From NCBI GenBank assembly GCA_006247105.1, contig CM016926.1, positions 806,001-870,000 of the forward strand: a DNA stretch of 64,000 nt. The letters run 5' to 3'. Origin of the DNA: Giardia muris (Eukaryota > Fornicata > Diplomonadida > Hexamitidae). The notes below the pieces were generated by a model, which was not told the origin of the DNA, made no database searches, and worked only from the letters and a program-made list of their open reading frames with translations. Both the position numbers and the translations under genes were made by a program. This document shows positions 43,048 to 53,067 of the stretch, piece by piece. The stretch's first letter is position 1. Every line of letters starts with the position of its first letter.

Positions 43048-45843
43048 ATGATTAGGTGTGTAGCACTTTGTGATGACCTACTCAGTACGGCAGGGATGCA
43101 GGACGCTCAAGGGCTGTTGAATGGCGGTCCTCTTCAAGTGGCCCGCTATATCTGCGCGTCAGACGCCCCTTCGACGGCGGTGTACATCACAGATTTGTCG
43201 TCAGATCATAGCTCAATCAGAACCCTCGCACGTTCGCGAACCATCCTTACCTTGACTGCCTTAAGGATGCTCTTATTCCCACATGAGAGGGACATCTCTC
43301 CTCATAACTTTAACGTCCCGCAACGAGTTGGTTATCACACTTCTCTAGTTTTACAAGATTACCAAGTCCTCATTACCGGTTTCTTCGGAAGGCGGGCAGA
43401 GGTGCGCACGTGTATGCAGACACAAGTCCTTCAGATGGCGGGGACGATCATCAACGAGCCTCGGCTACATGAGCTTCTTTCACGGCTTACAAAGGAAAAC
43501 ATATTAATCGTTGTTCCAGATAGTGAAACCGCCCTCACCTTCCTCATGGGAGCCTTGAGAAGCATACATAATGGTACTCCCATTCAAGGGAAACGGCTCT
43601 CCTTTGAAGATTTAGCTACCTTGTCACAACGGTTCCTTACACCTGAGACATTAACAAACCTCACCAAATACTCCCTCAGACAAGTATCACAAATATCATT
43701 GTTCCCCTTTCTATCCGGTGTTCCCATATATTCACCAGACTTACCTCAGGAACGAATACGTATGCTCCTCTCCCTTCTAGGGTCCAGTCTGGAAGGAAAA
43801 AAGAGGATTAGTAAGGCTAGTCATATCTATACTAGCAACCCCGAGGATTATCGCATCCATGACTTCATAGCGGTCCCAAAGCTATGTGGACTCGTCAATG
43901 CATTAGGACAGGAGGGGGTGAAGATATTACTCGAGCAGTCGGCGCTCTTGGATATATCTACAATTGCAGGGCCTCAAACCACAGAGCTCTTACCCTCGGT
44001 TCAGTTCAGTACTCTTCTTACGACTCGAGCGGCCTCCACACGCCGAGATCCGAATTCGAGTCTTCTAACGTACGGTCTTTCCGGTCCTTTCCTCAAGCCT
44101 ATCTTCATTCTCTCCAACAGCCTTATTGAGGCACTAGTTGCGAAGACGGTTGGTTATGATCTTTATAGGATGTACGGTAGGGTCATTTGGGCAAAGGAAG
44201 ACGACCCCTGGCAAGGAGTATATCTTTCCGCAACCATTGTCACCAAGTCGCTTCAATATCTAGTGTCTCTTGCACATCCACGAGCCATCTACCTCTCTTT
44301 CATCATACCAGATGGGTGCGATCTCTCAAATACGCCCCTGATGCGACTCAACGAGGCAGCGGAGGAATACTTCTTCACTGGAAACGCGTCCTCCGAAATA
44401 GCAACGACACGGCTATATAAAGAGTTACACCACTTGCTGTACATGGTGGGACATGATGCGCGTCGCCCACCGGTTTGTGGACCGTGTGAGACGGTGGAGC
44501 AATCTCTTGAATATGCCTTCGCCTTGATTAGCTGCATACCATCGTTGACCCTTGGTGCGTTTCTTCAGGTCGTACAGTTTGTCCCCTTCAAAGCTCTGCC
44601 TTATCTCTACGAGGCGATCCGATCCAGGCTATTCATACTGATTGATCCGTCACTCATCTCTAATCCTTTGGAAACTGTATCACGAACCATATCCGCTCCG
44701 CTGGAAACGACGTCGGAAAGGGTGATTATCACACGAATGAAGGATGATGAGACCGTTATTCAGAAGCTATCGAGAGCATTGACGCAAGAGTTTGATAAGA
44801 TGCGAGCATATAAGAGGGCGGTGGATCTATATCAATTCATCCCGGACGTGGAACCAATCATCCAGACTCCAGAGAACGTATTCGACTCTCCTGAGACATG
44901 CCTAATGACTGAGATGGCTGAGATGACCGATAGGACTCCCATCTCCCTCACTCCGCACTTTCGTAGCATGTTTTGGTTACAGTTGCTCTATGAGGACTGC
45001 TGCCTACGTATCGCTGACTCCATGGCAAGGGCGTTACTAGAGAAGGATAAAGTCACGCCGTGCTTGACTCCTCAGTGCTTCTATGGCACACCTTGTTTGA
45101 AGTGTCCCATTTGTAATAGGGATTTCCCAACGAAGACCATCTCCTTCCTTGATGGAGCTTGTCTACGTGCACATACCCTACTCGACATGTATTCTGCAGA
45201 CACGTGTAAGTTCTTGAATGGGAAACAAGGAGCTGTGGGATATCGTCCCATATTTGCATCCATACATGATCCAAGCCGTCTCATTGGAATAGTACGGAAT
45301 GTCGATGAAGAGAAAGACCAATGCACTATCCTTGGGAGTGGTGCCAGAAAGACTGGACACTTGGTGGTACCGGAGGCATATCAAGCCACCATTGGGCGTC
45401 GAGTAAGTACGGCTTTGATCTATACGTTATATTTCATTCCTAGGGAATACGTCCCAAACCTTCAAGGGGTATTACCCCAGCACAAACCTGAGGTATTCGA
45501 ACTGATGCAGGATGACATCTTTGAGTTTGAGACGTTCGTTTCAAGCTATATCACTAGACAGGGTAACGTGAGTTGGGCTTACTCCGACGCGCGTGAGTCT
45601 CTTTCCTTCGCACGGCAGAAGCGGCTAGCACGGCCTCTCATGGAGATCGATGCGAGACGACCTGATATGAACGCCGTTAATCAAGCTGATCAGAATGATC
45701 GGAATGGCCAGCAGTCCGGGTCTCTGTCCGCTGAGGAGACCGTCTCCCGCCACGTCGTCTATCAGTTCACGGAGCTGAGCGAGAACCCCAGTGATCCACG
45801 CTTCAAATATCGGCCACTTCAAGTAAGTCGGGTCAAAAAATAG
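43048..45843 (+). CDS. Large unknown protein with possible BRCT domain and Cys cluster
   Basis: This 931-residue protein is not firmly identified. Near residues 95-170 the stretch LVLQDYQVLITGFFGRRAE, followed by LQMAGTIINEPRL and NILIVVPD, has the look of a BRCT repeat. Near 675-700 a Cys cluster (CLTPQCFYGTPCLKCPICNR) could bind zinc. If both hold, a DNA-damage or replication role would fit, but this is inference. ATG 43048 follows AGGTTTAAA; an in-frame ATG at 42976 would add 24 basic residues. The next gene starts 9 bp after its stop on the same strand. Confidence 0.6.
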   Translation: MIRCVALCDDLLSTAGMQDAQGLLNGGPLQVARYICASDAPSTAVYITDLSSDHSSIRTLARSRTILTLTALRMLLFPHERDISPHNFNVPQRVGYHTSLVLQDYQVLITGFFGRRAEVRTCMQTQVLQMAGTIINEPRLHELLSRLTKENILIVVPDSETALTFLMGALRSIHNGTPIQGKRLSFEDLATLSQRFLTPETLTNLTKYSLRQVSQISLFPFLSGVPIYSPDLPQERIRMLLSLLGSSLEGKKRISKASHIYTSNPEDYRIHDFIAVPKLCGLVNALGQEGVKILLEQSALLDISTIAGPQTTELLPSVQFSTLLTTRAASTRRDPNSSLLTYGLSGPFLKPIFILSNSLIEALVAKTVGYDLYRMYGRVIWAKEDDPWQGVYLSATIVTKSLQYLVSLAHPRAIYLSFIIPDGCDLSNTPLMRLNEAAEEYFFTGNASSEIATTRLYKELHHLLYMVGHDARRPPVCGPCETVEQSLEYAFALISCIPSLTLGAFLQVVQFVPFKALPYLYEAIRSRLFILIDPSLISNPLETVSRTISAPLETTSERVIITRMKDDETVIQKLSRALTQEFDKMRAYKRAVDLYQFIPDVEPIIQTPENVFDSPETCLMTEMAEMTDRTPISLTPHFRSMFWLQLLYEDCCLRIADSMARALLEKDKVTPCLTPQCFYGTPCLKCPICNRDFPTKTISFLDGACLRAHTLLDMYSADTCKFLNGKQGAVGYRPIFASIHDPSRLIGIVRNVDEEKDQCTILGSGARKTGHLVVPEAYQATIGRRVSTALIYTLYFIPREYVPNLQGVLPQHKPEVFELMQDDIFEFETFVSSYITRQGNVSWAYSDARESLSFARQKRLARPLMEIDARRPDMNAVNQADQNDRNGQQSGSLSAEETVSRHVVYQFTELSENPSDPRFKYRPLQVSRVKK

Positions 45844-45852
45844 GGTGGAAGG

Positions 45853-48800
45853 ATGGCAAAGGGTAACTGCGGCGCCGCTTGCTCTTGCTGCCGGAAGAAG
45901 GGGACGGTCGAGGACTCGAGCCATTATCGGAACATCCAGTTCAACCATTATGACTCCACCAAGGCAAAGAACAATCGGATCTCCACCTGCAAGTATACCT
46001 GGTGGAACTTCCCCTTCAAGTTCCTCCTCGAGCAATATCAGCGCCCGAACAACATCTTCTTTCTCATAGTCTTTGTCTCCAACTGTTTTCCAAGCTTGCG
46101 AGTCGTGACCATAGGCACCCTGCTTACCCCGATCATCTTCATCCTCGTGATCGGGGCCATCAGAGAAATCATCGAGGACGTCGCACGTGCAAAGGCTGAT
46201 AAGCTCGCCAACTCTACTCAGTATAGGGCCATTCGACAAGGTGAAGCATTCGATACCATCTCGGCTAATATTTGCCAAGGTGACCTTCTAATCCTTCGAG
46301 ATGGAGATGAGGTTCCTGCCGATTGTCTTCTTCTATACTCTCACCTGGTAAGTAAGATCGCATATGTCAATACCGCCAGTCTTGATGGAGAAAGCAATCT
46401 CAAGCCACGTACCGCCATCTTTGACCAGGAGTTGACGTCCCTATCTGAAAGACAGTGTATCTCTCTTATGCAAACCATTTGGGGAAGGGTTAGTGTCTAT
46501 CCACCGAACTCGAACCTTTCTCTCTTCACTGGAAAGGCTAGTTACACGAAGGGTTCCTCTCCAGCACTTGACCATCTCCTTTCACCTACGTCCGGCTCCG
46601 CTTGCACGCCTGCACGACAAAGCATTGCGGAGGTGTGGCGGAATACCGGTATTTTTGGGAGGCAACACTCCCCAGAGGGTACCCCCACTCCTGCCGTTGC
46701 CAGCCTTAAACCAGAGTCACATAGGTCGGAACCGGACTCAGTCCTGGCGGAAACCTCGTCGACCCTTGTTAGTGATGACGTCATTTATCCAGATGTCGGG
46801 TCTCTTACGCCCACTTCCGGTGTCAACGCTGGTATCCGTGAGTGTGTCTCATATGACCCATATGCGGTGGGGACTCAAACCCTATTCCTGGCCACTATCT
46901 CCTCCCCCACGGAGAAGAGCAAGCATATGATATCGACACAGGATCTACGTGGAGATCAAGGGATGGTGGTGACGCCCAATAAGAAACAACGAGGACGTAT
47001 CGTTCACTTCTCAACGGATAATACTCTACTGCGTGGCATGCGGTTGCAGAACACCCCTTTTGCCATCGGAGTCGTGATTTATACTGGATATGAGACACGA
47101 CTAATGATGAACCAGGTTCAGACCCATCGGAAGAGTAGTCGAGTTCAACAGCGCTTGGATCGCGTCCTTCTCCTCGAGATCTTAGTCATGGTGGTTGGCC
47201 TCATCATCTGTGGAGGTATTGCGGCTGGGAAAAACGAATACTTCGTGAAGCATCATAGTTACGCCGGATTCACCCCCGATGGGCGCTTCAGTGTTTTCCT
47301 CAAGAGGGTGATGGCATTCCTCATCCTTTTCTCCTACTCCCTCCCGATCTCCCTTTTCGTCACTCTCGAGATCTCACACCTGGTACAAGGAATTATGATC
47401 GAGCTGGATCCGAAGCTACGTTTGCCAGAACTAGTATCCTGCTTGAAAGCTGGGGCGGAGAACCCGCTGCCTCCCGCGAAGGTCCAAGGTCTCGTCAAGT
47501 CCTCAATGCTCATCGAAGACCTGGCCGAAGTCGATATCATCTTTAGCGATAAGACTGGGACCTTGACCCGCAACGAGATGGTCTTCCATTCCTACTTCAC
47601 CCTCCCTGGAGGGATTCGGTGCATATACGATCAAATCACCAAGACGATGTCGGATAGTGCAGAGGTCACTCATGCTTGGCTCTCCTTAGTGAGTCAAGAG
47701 GAGACCACTGCGGTCGAGGATAGTATCTCTTTAGCCATCTTCTTCGCTCTGGGGCTTTGTAACACAATCATTACGTTCTCGAATAATGGGAAGGTTATTT
47801 ATCAAGGGGAATCACCTGATGAGGTCGCCTTTGCTCAAGCTGCGGCAATCTTCGGCTTACAGCTAGTCGAGAGGCAAGCCGACCTCGTCATTTATAAGTA
47901 TAAGGTTCCTTTGCCTAAGATGGAGCAATTCCTTCCAATGGGTTTGGAGTTAGAGTTACGTTATTGCTTCCCTGTTGTCGTCCCCTTCACCTCAACTCGA
48001 AAGAGAATGAGCATTGTCGTTCAGGAAGAAGGCCTTGATGTCCCTTCAGTCCTGCTCCCGCTTATTGAGCCATACCTTTCAGCTGGTTCTCCATTACCGA
48101 CACCAAACCCCGACCTCGTTGCCTTCAAAGGTTTCACCTATAGTCGTCGTACACGTAAGATGTACTGCACCCCCCTTCTCCTTGCAGAGACCCCTGGGAG
48201 TCCCTTCCTACTCTCCAAAGGGGCTGATACCTTCCTTCTTCCACTATGTCGCACCATAGGTGGGCTGTCCCCTCTTGACGTCCCTACCGTTAGTGCCGCC
48301 ATCGATCGTTTCTCATGCGAGGGTCTTCGGACATTAGCTTGGGCGACACGTCAACCAACCCACGAGTTCCTGGAAGAGTTCTTAAAGACGTGGCCTGCCA
48401 TTTCCATCAGGCCTGAAGATGATGTGGAATATCAGGCTCATACAGCCCTGCTTGAGAAGGATCTTTCCTTCCTTGGGGCGACCGCCATTGAAGACCGTCT
48501 GGCTAGTTTAGTACCGGAAACTTTAGCGACCCTTGTTGGTGGTGGTTTGAAGGTCTGGATGTTAACTGGAGATAAGACTCAAACAGCCGTGAACATCGCC
48601 CGTAGTAGTAATCTTTCTCCTTTTGAGGCCCAATGGCTCTTCTTGACGATGGATAACGTCTATGAGAAGATCGGGGAGATCCGAAGTGGGAAGGTTGTGC
48701 CAGCTGCACTTCCTTCCTTCGTCTCTCAGAAGGGTGATTCGGAAAAGCTTATCGCCTTATTTACACTTCTGAAGGAGTTCGAAACGGAGATCTCTACTCG

Positions 48801-50166
48801 TACCGTTTCTGGATCCAAACCGACTCGACGTAGTAGTCCCACTTCTGCAAATCTTCAAGGTTCTAATCAAATGGGGAGCCCAGAGGTGAAGGAAACAGGG
48901 CTCAAAAAGTTCGCTTCGACGATCAAGAACGTCTTCTCCTTCACCGATCTATACCAGAAGAAGCAGGATTATAGGACGACCATTCCATTTACCACCGTCA
49001 TCGATAGTGACGTCTTCAAGCTGATTTATCAATCGGGGCTTCATGACTTCCTTCTGAGTATCACCTTGCATTCGACGGCTGTGGTGTGTTGTCGTCTCTC
49101 CCCGGAGGAGAAGGCCTTGATTGTGACGCTTACTAGGAAGAGGGATAAGCAGCTGACAACCCTTGCGATAGGTGATGGGGCTAACGATTGTCCAATGATC
49201 AAGGCGGCACATATCGGGGTAGGGATTGCTGGGCGTGAAGGCTTACATGCCTCAAACGTCTCAGACTTCTCGATCCCGGAGTTTCGCTTCTTGCGTCGTC
49301 TCCTTTTCGTCCATGGGCATTACACTCACTTCCGTAACAGCGAGCTTATAGAGTACAGCATTTATAAGAATATCATCATCACCCTTCTCTGTGGGATCTA
49401 CAGTGGCCAGTCTCTCTTCACGGCCGTCATGATCCTGAACGACAAGATGCTCATGATGTATAACATCCTCCTCACCTTTATCCCGATCCTCGTCTATTCC
49501 CTTTGCGAGAAGGACATCAAGGATCGTGTGCTTGAGCTTCATCCGACCGTCTTCCGAGTCTTTGAGCGCAAGCCGGAGATGAACTTCAGAAGCATCGGAC
49601 TTCGCATCGCGGTCGCAATCTATCAATCAATCGTCTTGTATCTTTGGTCCTGGTATGGAATGGCTTCAACTCTCACCACTAGAGATGGGTATTCGGCAGA
49701 CTTCAGCGTCTTCGGGTATTACTTGCTTTTCGAGCTCGTCTGCACCGTTACCGTGACGTTCTGCATCAATGTTTTCATGTGGACCTGGCTTACCTTTGCA
49801 GCCATCATCTTCTCCATCCTTTGTTTCATAGTCCTGGTCGTCCTTGCAAACTATACCCTCTTCTTCACTGATACACTCTATGGCGTCCCCGCCTTCGCTT
49901 CCCGGACCCTGAACTTCTGGATCATCTCCGTAGGGGCCGTTGCCACCGCAACGCTCCCAATCCTGTTCTACAGCCTGACCGTTGCGCTCTATCGCCCCTG
50001 GAGCCACCATCTACTCCACTATCAGTATCGGCACCAGCTGCGTGATTGTTGCGGGCGGGTTCTTGACACGGCAGGTGACATCACGCGTGCGGAGCGTTAT
50101 GACGAGTGCCTAGCGAAGGTCCAAACGTTGATGGCACGAGGGGAGTTGGCGGTGGAGACAGCGTGA
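45853..50166 (+). CDS. P4-type ATPase (aminophospholipid flippase)
   Basis: The 1437-residue protein has the P4-ATPase order. YRNIQFNHYDSTKAKNNRI and the first membrane pair come first. The A-domain motif is DGESNLKPR (DGET in most). The phosphorylated Asp566 lies in SDKTGTLTRNEM, the P-domain reads MLTGDKTQTAVNIARSS and GDGANDCPMIK, and a six-helix C-terminal membrane region follows. Flippases move phosphatidylserine or ethanolamine to the cytosolic leaflet. Three Cys near the start (CSCC) could be palmitoylated. A poorly conserved insert of about 150 residues (roughly 215-385) interrupts the A-domain side. Most P4-ATPases need a CDC50 subunit, not seen here. Confidence 0.95.
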   Translation: MAKGNCGAACSCCRKKGTVEDSSHYRNIQFNHYDSTKAKNNRISTCKYTWWNFPFKFLLEQYQRPNNIFFLIVFVSNCFPSLRVVTIGTLLTPIIFILVIGAIREIIEDVARAKADKLANSTQYRAIRQGEAFDTISANICQGDLLILRDGDEVPADCLLLYSHLVSKIAYVNTASLDGESNLKPRTAIFDQELTSLSERQCISLMQTIWGRVSVYPPNSNLSLFTGKASYTKGSSPALDHLLSPTSGSACTPARQSIAEVWRNTGIFGRQHSPEGTPTPAVASLKPESHRSEPDSVLAETSSTLVSDDVIYPDVGSLTPTSGVNAGIRECVSYDPYAVGTQTLFLATISSPTEKSKHMISTQDLRGDQGMVVTPNKKQRGRIVHFSTDNTLLRGMRLQNTPFAIGVVIYTGYETRLMMNQVQTHRKSSRVQQRLDRVLLLEILVMVVGLIICGGIAAGKNEYFVKHHSYAGFTPDGRFSVFLKRVMAFLILFSYSLPISLFVTLEISHLVQGIMIELDPKLRLPELVSCLKAGAENPLPPAKVQGLVKSSMLIEDLAEVDIIFSDKTGTLTRNEMVFHSYFTLPGGIRCIYDQITKTMSDSAEVTHAWLSLVSQEETTAVEDSISLAIFFALGLCNTIITFSNNGKVIYQGESPDEVAFAQAAAIFGLQLVERQADLVIYKYKVPLPKMEQFLPMGLELELRYCFPVVVPFTSTRKRMSIVVQEEGLDVPSVLLPLIEPYLSAGSPLPTPNPDLVAFKGFTYSRRTRKMYCTPLLLAETPGSPFLLSKGADTFLLPLCRTIGGLSPLDVPTVSAAIDRFSCEGLRTLAWATRQPTHEFLEEFLKTWPAISIRPEDDVEYQAHTALLEKDLSFLGATAIEDRLASLVPETLATLVGGGLKVWMLTGDKTQTAVNIARSSNLSPFEAQWLFLTMDNVYEKIGEIRSGKVVPAALPSFVSQKGDSEKLIALFTLLKEFETEISTRTVSGSKPTRRSSPTSANLQGSNQMGSPEVKETGLKKFASTIKNVFSFTDLYQKKQDYRTTIPFTTVIDSDVFKLIYQSGLHDFLLSITLHSTAVVCCRLSPEEKALIVTLTRKRDKQLTTLAIGDGANDCPMIKAAHIGVGIAGREGLHASNVSDFSIPEFRFLRRLLFVHGHYTHFRNSELIEYSIYKNIIITLLCGIYSGQSLFTAVMILNDKMLMMYNILLTFIPILVYSLCEKDIKDRVLELHPTVFRVFERKPEMNFRSIGLRIAVAIYQSIVLYLWSWYGMASTLTTRDGYSADFSVFGYYLLFELVCTVTVTFCINVFMWTWLTFAAIIFSILCFIVLVVLANYTLFFTDTLYGVPAFASRTLNFWIISVGAVATATLPILFYSLTVALYRPWSHHLLHYQYRHQLRDCCGRVLDTAGDITRAERYDECLAKVQTLMARGELAVETA

Positions 50167-50185
50167 GGGTTACACTCCTACGCTT

Positions 50186-50192
50186 AGTGAAC
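50186..50192 (+). terminator. AGTGAAC polyadenylation signal
   Basis: AGTGAAC lies 20 bp after the flippase stop and matches AGTRAAY. Confidence 0.6.
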
Positions 50193-50241
50193 CAAGTTGT
50201 TTGAATCAGAATCGAGGGCTGATTTTGATCCCCGGTCCTTG

Positions 50242-51360
50242 ATGACTAAGCTCATTGATGCGGCAAAGAAGGGTGACGTCAAACGGGTGAGGGAACTTCT
50301 TACAGAGTCTGGGAAGAAGGATTCCCAAGGAAAGACTGCTCTTATGTATGCCGCGGAGAATGGCCATATCGATTGTGTCCAAGTACTTGCCGACGAGGAG
50401 GCGAAGATGACTAGTGATGAACGACGGACAGCCCTCATGTGCGCCGCTAAGAACGGACACGTGGCCATTGTCGAGATTCTTCGCGATAAGGAGGGTGGAC
50501 TCCAAGATATAGACGGCTGGACAGCACTCATGAGTGCAGCAAAGCATGGGCATATTAACTGCATAGAGCTGCTCCTTAATGAGGCCAAGGTTAAGACAAA
50601 GAAGAAGGTAGATAGTATCCGGAAGGGTTCAACTGCCTTGATTATCGCTACTTATTATAACAAGGTGGAGGCTGTTAAAATCCTCTCCTCTCGCGAAAGG
50701 GAGATCAAAGACACAGAGGATCACGATGCGCTTTGGTATGCGACCAGTCCTAAGATCAAGAGAGGAAAGCCCAGGAATAGTGATGATTCTTCTATAACTT
50801 CGATCATCAAGATATTGAGCGCCCCTTCCACCGTCAATAAGCCTACCCTCAAGAAGAACCTGGTACCTGGGGAGGAGATACGGCCATCTCCAGATGCTAC
50901 TCCAGATAGGCCCGTCTACTCTACATCTGAGGTAGAGACTGTCTATCCCAATGAGGAGTCTAGAGACCAGATCGAGAAGCCGACCCGTACTCGGCTCATG
51001 ATCGCAGCGTACCATGGACGTGTCGATGACATCGAGAAGTACCTGAAACAAGCTGGCAGGCAGGACTATCGTCACCTGACAGCTTTGATGTATGCGATAA
51101 TCGCTGGACACACTGAGTGTGTCAGGCTTCTTGCTCCCCTTGAGGCACACATTCAAATGCCAGATGGCTGGACAGCTCTCAGAGAGGCCATACGACAGGA
51201 TAATGATAAGGTCGTCAAAATCCTTCTCGAGGAAGGAAAAGGACAGAGGATGTATGAAGAAGTCAAGAGACTCTTAAAGAAACTTGAAGATCAGAAGTAT
51301 GTCCAGCTGTTGAGCGGGTGGCTGGAGGTGCAGAACGATGAGAACGTTAACAAGGTCTGA
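50242..51360 (+). CDS. Ankyrin-repeat protein 21.1
   Basis: From the ATG at 50242 this 372-residue protein begins MTKLIDAAKKGDVKRVREL, a classic 21.1 start. Two ankyrin blocks (about 1-175 and 250-335) with TALMYAAENGHIDC and TALMYAIIAGHTEC motifs flank a disordered linker. The C-terminus is a charged helix (EEVKRLLKKLEDQKYVQLL). No catalytic domain is present. The frame is open 15 codons upstream to a TTG, but the conserved start type favours 50242. It follows the flippase on the same strand. Confidence 0.87.
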   Translation: MTKLIDAAKKGDVKRVRELLTESGKKDSQGKTALMYAAENGHIDCVQVLADEEAKMTSDERRTALMCAAKNGHVAIVEILRDKEGGLQDIDGWTALMSAAKHGHINCIELLLNEAKVKTKKKVDSIRKGSTALIIATYYNKVEAVKILSSREREIKDTEDHDALWYATSPKIKRGKPRNSDDSSITSIIKILSAPSTVNKPTLKKNLVPGEEIRPSPDATPDRPVYSTSEVETVYPNEESRDQIEKPTRTRLMIAAYHGRVDDIEKYLKQAGRQDYRHLTALMYAIIAGHTECVRLLAPLEAHIQMPDGWTALREAIRQDNDKVVKILLEEGKGQRMYEEVKRLLKKLEDQKYVQLLSGWLEVQNDENVNKV

Positions 51361-51518
51361 ACTGGCATAGAATATAGAATACAAACGGGTTTGGGACTAC
51401 AGTGTCCTCTTCGTTTTAATAGCGCTGATGGCTAGCTAGGACGACGTGGAGTCGGTCCACTTACTTCATACCGTCCCTCTTCATCAGAGATCAAAGCTCG
51501 ATAACTTCGATGAAGTGA
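51361..51518. other. 158-bp intergenic region
   Basis: This lies between two plus-strand genes. It holds an A/T-rich stretch (AATATAGAATACAAAC) just after the stop and GATGAAGTGA before the next ATG. No gene or structured RNA is evident. Confidence 0.35.
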
Positions 51519-53060
51519 ATGGCAAAAATGCAAGCCGATGTGGAGAACGAGGAGGAGGAGAACGTCTTGAGCGGGCTCCCACCCGTCCGGGAGAACTGGT
51601 GGTACGGGACGACCTCATATCATGTCCTGCAGACGGAACCACCTTCGGACCCTCATGGGCATCGTGTACACCCCGCACTTAACCCCACGGCCCCCTTTAT
51701 GGAGATTCCGGTCCCCTCCCACGTTGCGGTATCTCCCGCGCTGGCAAAGTTGATGCGAAATGTGGTTCCCGAGGGTGGAAAGGGTCAAGGGTTTGATGAC
51801 TTATTCGTCGTTTCCGAACCTGTTGAAGTTGAGGACCACACAGGCCTCCCAGTCAAGGTACAGTACGACTTGGATTTGAAGCCCAGGTCTGCAACTTGTC
51901 AGGCCGGCTCGGATGACGATTCCTTTCATGACTCGGAAGAGTCCTTTTGCCTTCTGAAGGACCCGTTGGCAGACGGGTCTTCTCGAGAGGGGGAAACCCC
52001 GGAGAATACCGTGGTTGAAGATGGCCGTGTAACGACTCGACAATTGCTCCATGAAGTCGATACTCACCTAGCACACCTACGCCATCGTTTGGACATGCTA
52101 TCCAACGCCCAGGAGGGACAACGATCCCAAGGACAAAAGCCGAAATATATCCGTGCCCCTCGGTTGACGTGCTCTAGTAGCATGATCCAGGAAGGGGTGG
52201 ATGGAGTCGTTGAGATACGGGATTTCGAGGCCGCCGTCAAGGCGGTCACCAAGGCTCAGCCGCGTCTGAGGGCGCGGACGATGAGGAAGGATCGGTCACG
52301 GCATCCAACCCTCGACCCGATCGATTTACTCAACCAGCAGATACTGGAGAAGATTGACGCACGAGATATTGTGCCCTTGGTTCAGAGTGGCGTTAGTGCG
52401 CCTCCAGTCCCACGCCAGGTTGGTGGGGCACAAACCGCATATATCAAGAGGAATACCGCGCCCTTTCGGAAGATTGGGCGTCTACGTGAGAAATCGTTGC
52501 CCGCGACTGCTGGAAGACCCGGTTTAGGCGGTGGAGACATGTGCGGGTGTAAGGTCATTTCCTATGGCGCGGGTGGGCGTGCAGGGACACAGCTGGACCA
52601 GGATATCAACTATACGACCGGTTTGAAGCCAATCGATAAGGCGATGCAGAACTGTGTCCGGAGAAGAAGCGGGCCACTCTCACAAGGGCGTGTCTTGTCT
52701 GTCCCCACCGCAAGACGGAAGGTTAGCGTACCAGATGCTCTTATTCGAGAGAAACCAGCCACATTCGAACCTCCAGTACGAATTTATGAGCCCTCCTTCC
52801 ATCCCGATGACCCTGTTTCATCCACCTATGCCACCACAGCCCAGATACTAGCCCAATTGCGTGCAGATGAAGCACATCTCATCACATTAGGCCGGGATAT
52901 TGAAGGCTTCAGGACTGGAGAGCTTCTGGACTGCGCAATTGATTTGGAGGCGTCGGATGCTCTTGAGCAGACGACTGCTCTTCTAGAAGAGAAGCGACGG
53001 CAGCTGCAGGAGCTTTTGGAGTATCGAAGGCAGCTTGGGATCATCGAGTCGGATGGATGA
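51519..53060 (+). CDS. Unknown protein with C-terminal coiled coil
   Basis: The 513-residue protein starts MAKMQADVENEEEE. It has a conserved-looking N-terminal part (ENWWYGTTSYHVLQTEPP), a mostly disordered middle with basic patches, and a C-terminal coiled coil (TTALLEEKRRQLQELLEYRR). No domain is recognised. The second ATG, after GGCAAAA at 51528, could be the real start. The 3' end is 7 bp from the next, convergent stop. Confidence 0.7.
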   Translation: MAKMQADVENEEEENVLSGLPPVRENWWYGTTSYHVLQTEPPSDPHGHRVHPALNPTAPFMEIPVPSHVAVSPALAKLMRNVVPEGGKGQGFDDLFVVSEPVEVEDHTGLPVKVQYDLDLKPRSATCQAGSDDDSFHDSEESFCLLKDPLADGSSREGETPENTVVEDGRVTTRQLLHEVDTHLAHLRHRLDMLSNAQEGQRSQGQKPKYIRAPRLTCSSSMIQEGVDGVVEIRDFEAAVKAVTKAQPRLRARTMRKDRSRHPTLDPIDLLNQQILEKIDARDIVPLVQSGVSAPPVPRQVGGAQTAYIKRNTAPFRKIGRLREKSLPATAGRPGLGGGDMCGCKVISYGAGGRAGTQLDQDINYTTGLKPIDKAMQNCVRRRSGPLSQGRVLSVPTARRKVSVPDALIREKPATFEPPVRIYEPSFHPDDPVSSTYATTAQILAQLRADEAHLITLGRDIEGFRTGELLDCAIDLEASDALEQTTALLEEKRRQLQELLEYRRQLGIIESDG

Positions 53061-53067
53061 GCCACTT

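Noticed and set aside
45625..46278. Minus-strand open frame of 217 codons
   Set aside because: It lies opposite the 3' end of the possible BRCT gene and the start of the flippase and mirrors their codon bias; the peptide has no domain and the start would have no promoter space.
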